In this document: in pieces, positions 14,909 through 17,185 of the stretch
Layout: each line of letters begins with the position of its first letter
Numbering within the stretch: the stretch's first letter is position 1
Source of the DNA: Flavobacteriales bacterium UBA1820
GTDB taxonomy: Bacteria; Bacteroidota; Bacteroidia; Flavobacteriales; UBA1820
NCBI GenBank assembly: GCA_002314265.1
Contig: DCEW01000093.1
Coordinates: forward strand, 1-17,185
DNA: 17,185 nucleotides
Direction of reading: 5' to 3'
Notes under the pieces: model-generated
The model's database searches: none
What the model saw: only the letters and a program-made list of their open reading frames with translations
Told to the model about the DNA's origin: nothing
Made by a program: the position numbers and the translations under genes

Positions 14909-15087
14909 GCGTAAAATACAATTACTTATCCAAGTGTTTTAAGATATTTTTAGTCTTTTTTTTCCGACTTTTTCTTCAGGGCCGTTGTAAGCGAGGTGTG
15001 AGGGTATTTTATGGGTGGTTTTTTCGGGAAAAAAGTAGGACCGGTTACCTCTCTTCTCCGGTTTTATTCGGAAATTTGCACTTAGCA

Positions 15088-16494
15088 ATGAATGAGAATA
15101 TGATCGACAAAGAAAAAACACAGGCGTTGGGGTCGGAGAAAATACCCCGATTGCTACTTCGGTATGCCATTCCTTCGATTATTGCGATGTTGTCTTCCTC
15201 GCTGTACAACATGATCGACAGCATTTTTATCGGGCATGGCGTGGGGGCGATGGCCATCTCGGGACTGGCTATTACGATGCCCATCATGAACGTGATCGCC
15301 GCATTGGGTACTTTGGTCAGCGTGGGAGCAGCCACCCTGATGTCCGTAAAACTCGGGCAGGGGGATAAGGCAAGCGCCGAATACATCCTGGGCAACCTCG
15401 TGGTACTCAACATCATCATCGGGCTTACGCTGACCATATTCGGCAATATTTTCCTCGATGAAATCCTCTATTTCTTCGGAGCGAGTGAACACACGATCCC
15501 GTACGCGCGGGAGTTCATGCGGATCATTCTTTCTGCGACGGTGGTTACCCATGTTTATTTGAGTTTGAACGATATGTTGCGCGCTTCCGGGTATCCGGGA
15601 CGGGCCATGACGGCGATCCTGCTGGCCATCGGAATCAACTGCGTGCTCAACCCGCTGCTGATCTTCGGGTTCGGATGGGGCATCGCCGGCTCGGCTACGG
15701 CGACGGTAACGGCTCAAGTCATCGTGATGTGCTGGGAATTGTGGCACTTCTCGGACAAGTCGCATTTTATTCATTTCAAGCGGCAGGCCTTCTCTCTTTC
15801 GCGCCGTATCGTCAAGGGGATGTTGGGTATCGGCATTTCGCCTTTCCTGATGAATATCTGCGCCAGCGTGGTGGTCATTTTCATCAATCGTAGTCTGATG
15901 GAATACGGCAACCAGACTGAATTTGGCGGAGATTTTTACGTCGGAGCGTACGGGATCGTCAATCGGGTGCTGATGGTATTTGTGATGATCGTTATCGGGC
16001 TCAACCAGGGCCTTCAGCCCATCATCGGGTACAATTTCGGTGCAAAGAAAGTAGATCGGGTCGCTTCGGCAGTGCGCTACGGCGTCTTGTGCGCCGTCAG
16101 TGTAACGACCGTCGGTTTTATTCTGGGGCAGACGCTTCCCCATGCGCTGGCGGCTATGTTTACGACCGATGCGGTATTGACCGATCTGGCGGTGCGCGGG
16201 ATGCACATTGCGTTGCTCGTTTTCCCGATCGTGGGCTTGCAGATGGTGACCGCGGCTTTCTTCCAGTCCATTGGCAAGGTGAACAAGGCGATTCTCCTTT
16301 CCTTGACCCGGCAGATGTTGTTCCTGGTGCCGCTGCTGGCTATCTTGCCGCGCTTTCTGGGTACGGACGGAGTGTGGTTGAGCATGCCGGTGGCCGATAC
16401 GGCTTCGACGATATTGGCTGTGTTCCTGTTGCGTCGACAGATCCGGCAGTTCCGTGAAGAAGACAAAAAAGCGAATATAAAACCGATACTTTGA
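15088..16494 (+). CDS. MATE-family efflux transporter
   Basis: The 468-residue protein is a multidrug and toxic compound extrusion antiporter with about 12 membrane helices in two related halves. Family features are KIPRLLLRYAIPSIIAMLSS (18-37), YNMIDSIFIGHGVGAMAISG (40-59) with Asp44 in helix 1, and GLNQGLQPIIGYNFGAKK in the second half. These proteins export cationic drugs or metabolites using Na+ or H+ gradients. The frame is open for 65 more codons, but that stretch is not MATE-like and overlaps the ompA promoter region, so I place the start at ATG 15088; ATG 15100 (MIDKEK) is also possible. A GAAATTTG at 15071-15078, one base off the -7 consensus, would give a nearly leaderless mRNA. The stop overlaps the next gene's ATG by one base. 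Substrate unknown. Confidence 0.93.
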   Translation: MNENMIDKEKTQALGSEKIPRLLLRYAIPSIIAMLSSSLYNMIDSIFIGHGVGAMAISGLAITMPIMNVIAALGTLVSVGAATLMSVKLGQGDKASAEYILGNLVVLNIIIGLTLTIFGNIFLDEILYFFGASEHTIPYAREFMRIILSATVVTHVYLSLNDMLRASGYPGRAMTAILLAIGINCVLNPLLIFGFGWGIAGSATATVTAQVIVMCWELWHFSDKSHFIHFKRQAFSLSRRIVKGMLGIGISPFLMNICASVVVIFINRSLMEYGNQTEFGGDFYVGAYGIVNRVLMVFVMIVIGLNQGLQPIIGYNFGAKKVDRVASAVRYGVLCAVSVTTVGFILGQTLPHALAAMFTTDAVLTDLAVRGMHIALLVFPIVGLQMVTAAFFQSIGKVNKAILLSLTRQMLFLVPLLAILPRFLGTDGVWLSMPVADTASTILAVFLLRRQIRQFREEDKKANIKPIL

Positions 16495-17138
16495 TGGAAA
16501 CCAAGGATCAAAAATTCGTCATCTGCCTGGGACGCGAGTACGGTTCGGGCGGACACAATATAGGAAAAGCCCTCTCCAAGATGCTGGGCATCGAATATTA
16601 CGACAAGAAACTCCTGGATGAAGCGGCCAAAAACAGCGGCATCAGTCAGGAGTACTTCGCCCGTTCCGACGAGAAGGCTCCTGGATCGTTTTCGCATACC
16701 TTGTCCTCGGGGCTTTTTGCCGCTGGGGGAATCTTTATGTATAGCAATTCGCTCTCGAGCGAAAATATCTTCAAGTACCAGTCCGAAGCCATCCGCGAGA
16801 TCGCTTCCCGGACTTCCTGCATCATTGTAGGCCGCTGTGCCGACTATGTCCTGCGGGAGCAGGAAAACGTGTTTTCGGTGTTTATCACCGCTCCGATGGA
16901 GCAGCGTGCCCAGCGGGTAGCCCGGCGGGAGGGCATTTCCCTGTCCGAGGCTCAGGAAAAAGCCAAGAAGATGGACAAAGCGCGCAAGGAGTACTACAAT
17001 TACTTCACCAACAAGCGTTGGGGACATACCGATTCGTACCAGTTGTGCATCGATTCGTCGTTGCTCGGCGAGGAGGGCACCGCGGCGTTTATCCGGGATT
17101 TTGTCCGGGAGGCTTTGGAGAAGAAGTCGGAAAAATAA
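16494..17138 (+). CDS. Cytidylate kinase-like family protein
   Basis: The 214-residue protein belongs to the cytidylate-kinase-like family (P-loop nucleoside monophosphate kinase fold). The N-terminal strand and modified P-loop read FVICLGREYGSGGHNIGKAL (8-27), followed by YYDKKLLDEAAKNSG, CIIVGRCADYVL (109-120) for the second strand and walker-B-like region, VFITAPMEQRAQRVARREG (129-147), and a lid-like helix with KARKEYYNYFTNKRWG. It is shorter than canonical Cmk (about 225) and its P-loop has SGGHNIG rather than the usual SGKGTV, so the substrate may not be CMP. The start is ATG at 16494, whose A is also the last base of the MATE stop (TGATG), indicating translational coupling to the MATE gene. 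Confidence 0.85.
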   Translation: METKDQKFVICLGREYGSGGHNIGKALSKMLGIEYYDKKLLDEAAKNSGISQEYFARSDEKAPGSFSHTLSSGLFAAGGIFMYSNSLSSENIFKYQSEAIREIASRTSCIIVGRCADYVLREQENVFSVFITAPMEQRAQRVARREGISLSEAQEKAKKMDKARKEYYNYFTNKRWGHTDSYQLCIDSSLLGEEGTAAFIRDFVREALEKKSEK

Positions 17139-17185
17139 CTCCCTATTTCCGGCGGGGCAATCCTCGGCGGGGGCGGGCAAGCAAA

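Noticed and set aside
14893..15087. N-terminal extension of the MATE protein
   Set aside because: The extra 65 residues are not MATE-like, overlap the ompA promoter region, and the family N-terminus begins shortly after ATG 15088.
1..17185. CRISPR array, insertion sequence, integrase or toxin-antitoxin pair
   Set aside because: I saw no regularly spaced repeats, transposase or integrase motifs, or small toxin-antitoxin gene pairs on either strand.

Overview
The window looks like chromosomal DNA from a member of the Bacteroidota, most likely a gut Bacteroidales. The evidence is a SusC/SusD pair, a TonB-ExbB-ExbD-ExbD cassette of the Bacteroidetes type, and several promoters matching the Bacteroidetes consensus (TTTG, about 19-20 nt, TAnnTTTG) instead of the E. 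coli type. Most starts have no Shine-Dalgarno sequence. The moderately high GC by eye suggests an Alistipes-like organism rather than Bacteroides; that genus-level guess is inference only.

Left end (1-1300), minus strand: a transcription unit with a well-formed promoter (1261-1291) reads tRNA-Glu(UUC), tRNA-Glu(CUC) and rpsT (ribosomal protein S20). A hairpin terminator separates it from a small HD-family hydrolase related to the (p)ppGpp hydrolase domain. The interval 1224-1710 is non-coding and also holds the promoter of the rightward susC gene.

Positions 1711-6530, plus strand: susC-like and susD-like genes, 15 nt apart, closed by a strong intrinsic terminator. No glycoside hydrolase, sulfatase, sigma/anti-sigma pair or hybrid two-component regulator is nearby, so this is an orphan outer-membrane uptake pair of unknown substrate. 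Next comes a solitary 146-aa gene that resembles a phage distal-tail component, with its own promoter and no other phage genes (6529-7027).

Positions 7245-13350, minus strand: an inner-membrane energy-transduction cluster, exbB, exbD, exbD, tonB, then a hairpin/terminator region, then a 61-aa two-helix membrane protein, a PstS-like periplasmic binding lipoprotein without ABC partners, and a large TPR-repeat periplasmic protein, closed by a terminator at 7245-7277. ExbB/ExbD/TonB would supply proton-motive-force energy to outer membrane receptors such as SusC-type transporters. The roles of the last three genes are not established from sequence alone.

Right end: an OmpA-type outer membrane/peptidoglycan-anchoring protein (minus, own promoter and terminator) lies divergent to a MATE-family multidrug/sodium antiporter gene. 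The MATE gene overlaps by one base a cytidylate-kinase-like gene. The window ends 47 nt after that gene without a visible terminator.

Nothing here is unambiguously a new defence or mobile system. The items most worth a second look are the solitary phage-tail-like gene and the binding-lipoprotein/TPR/two-helix module attached to the TonB motor operon.
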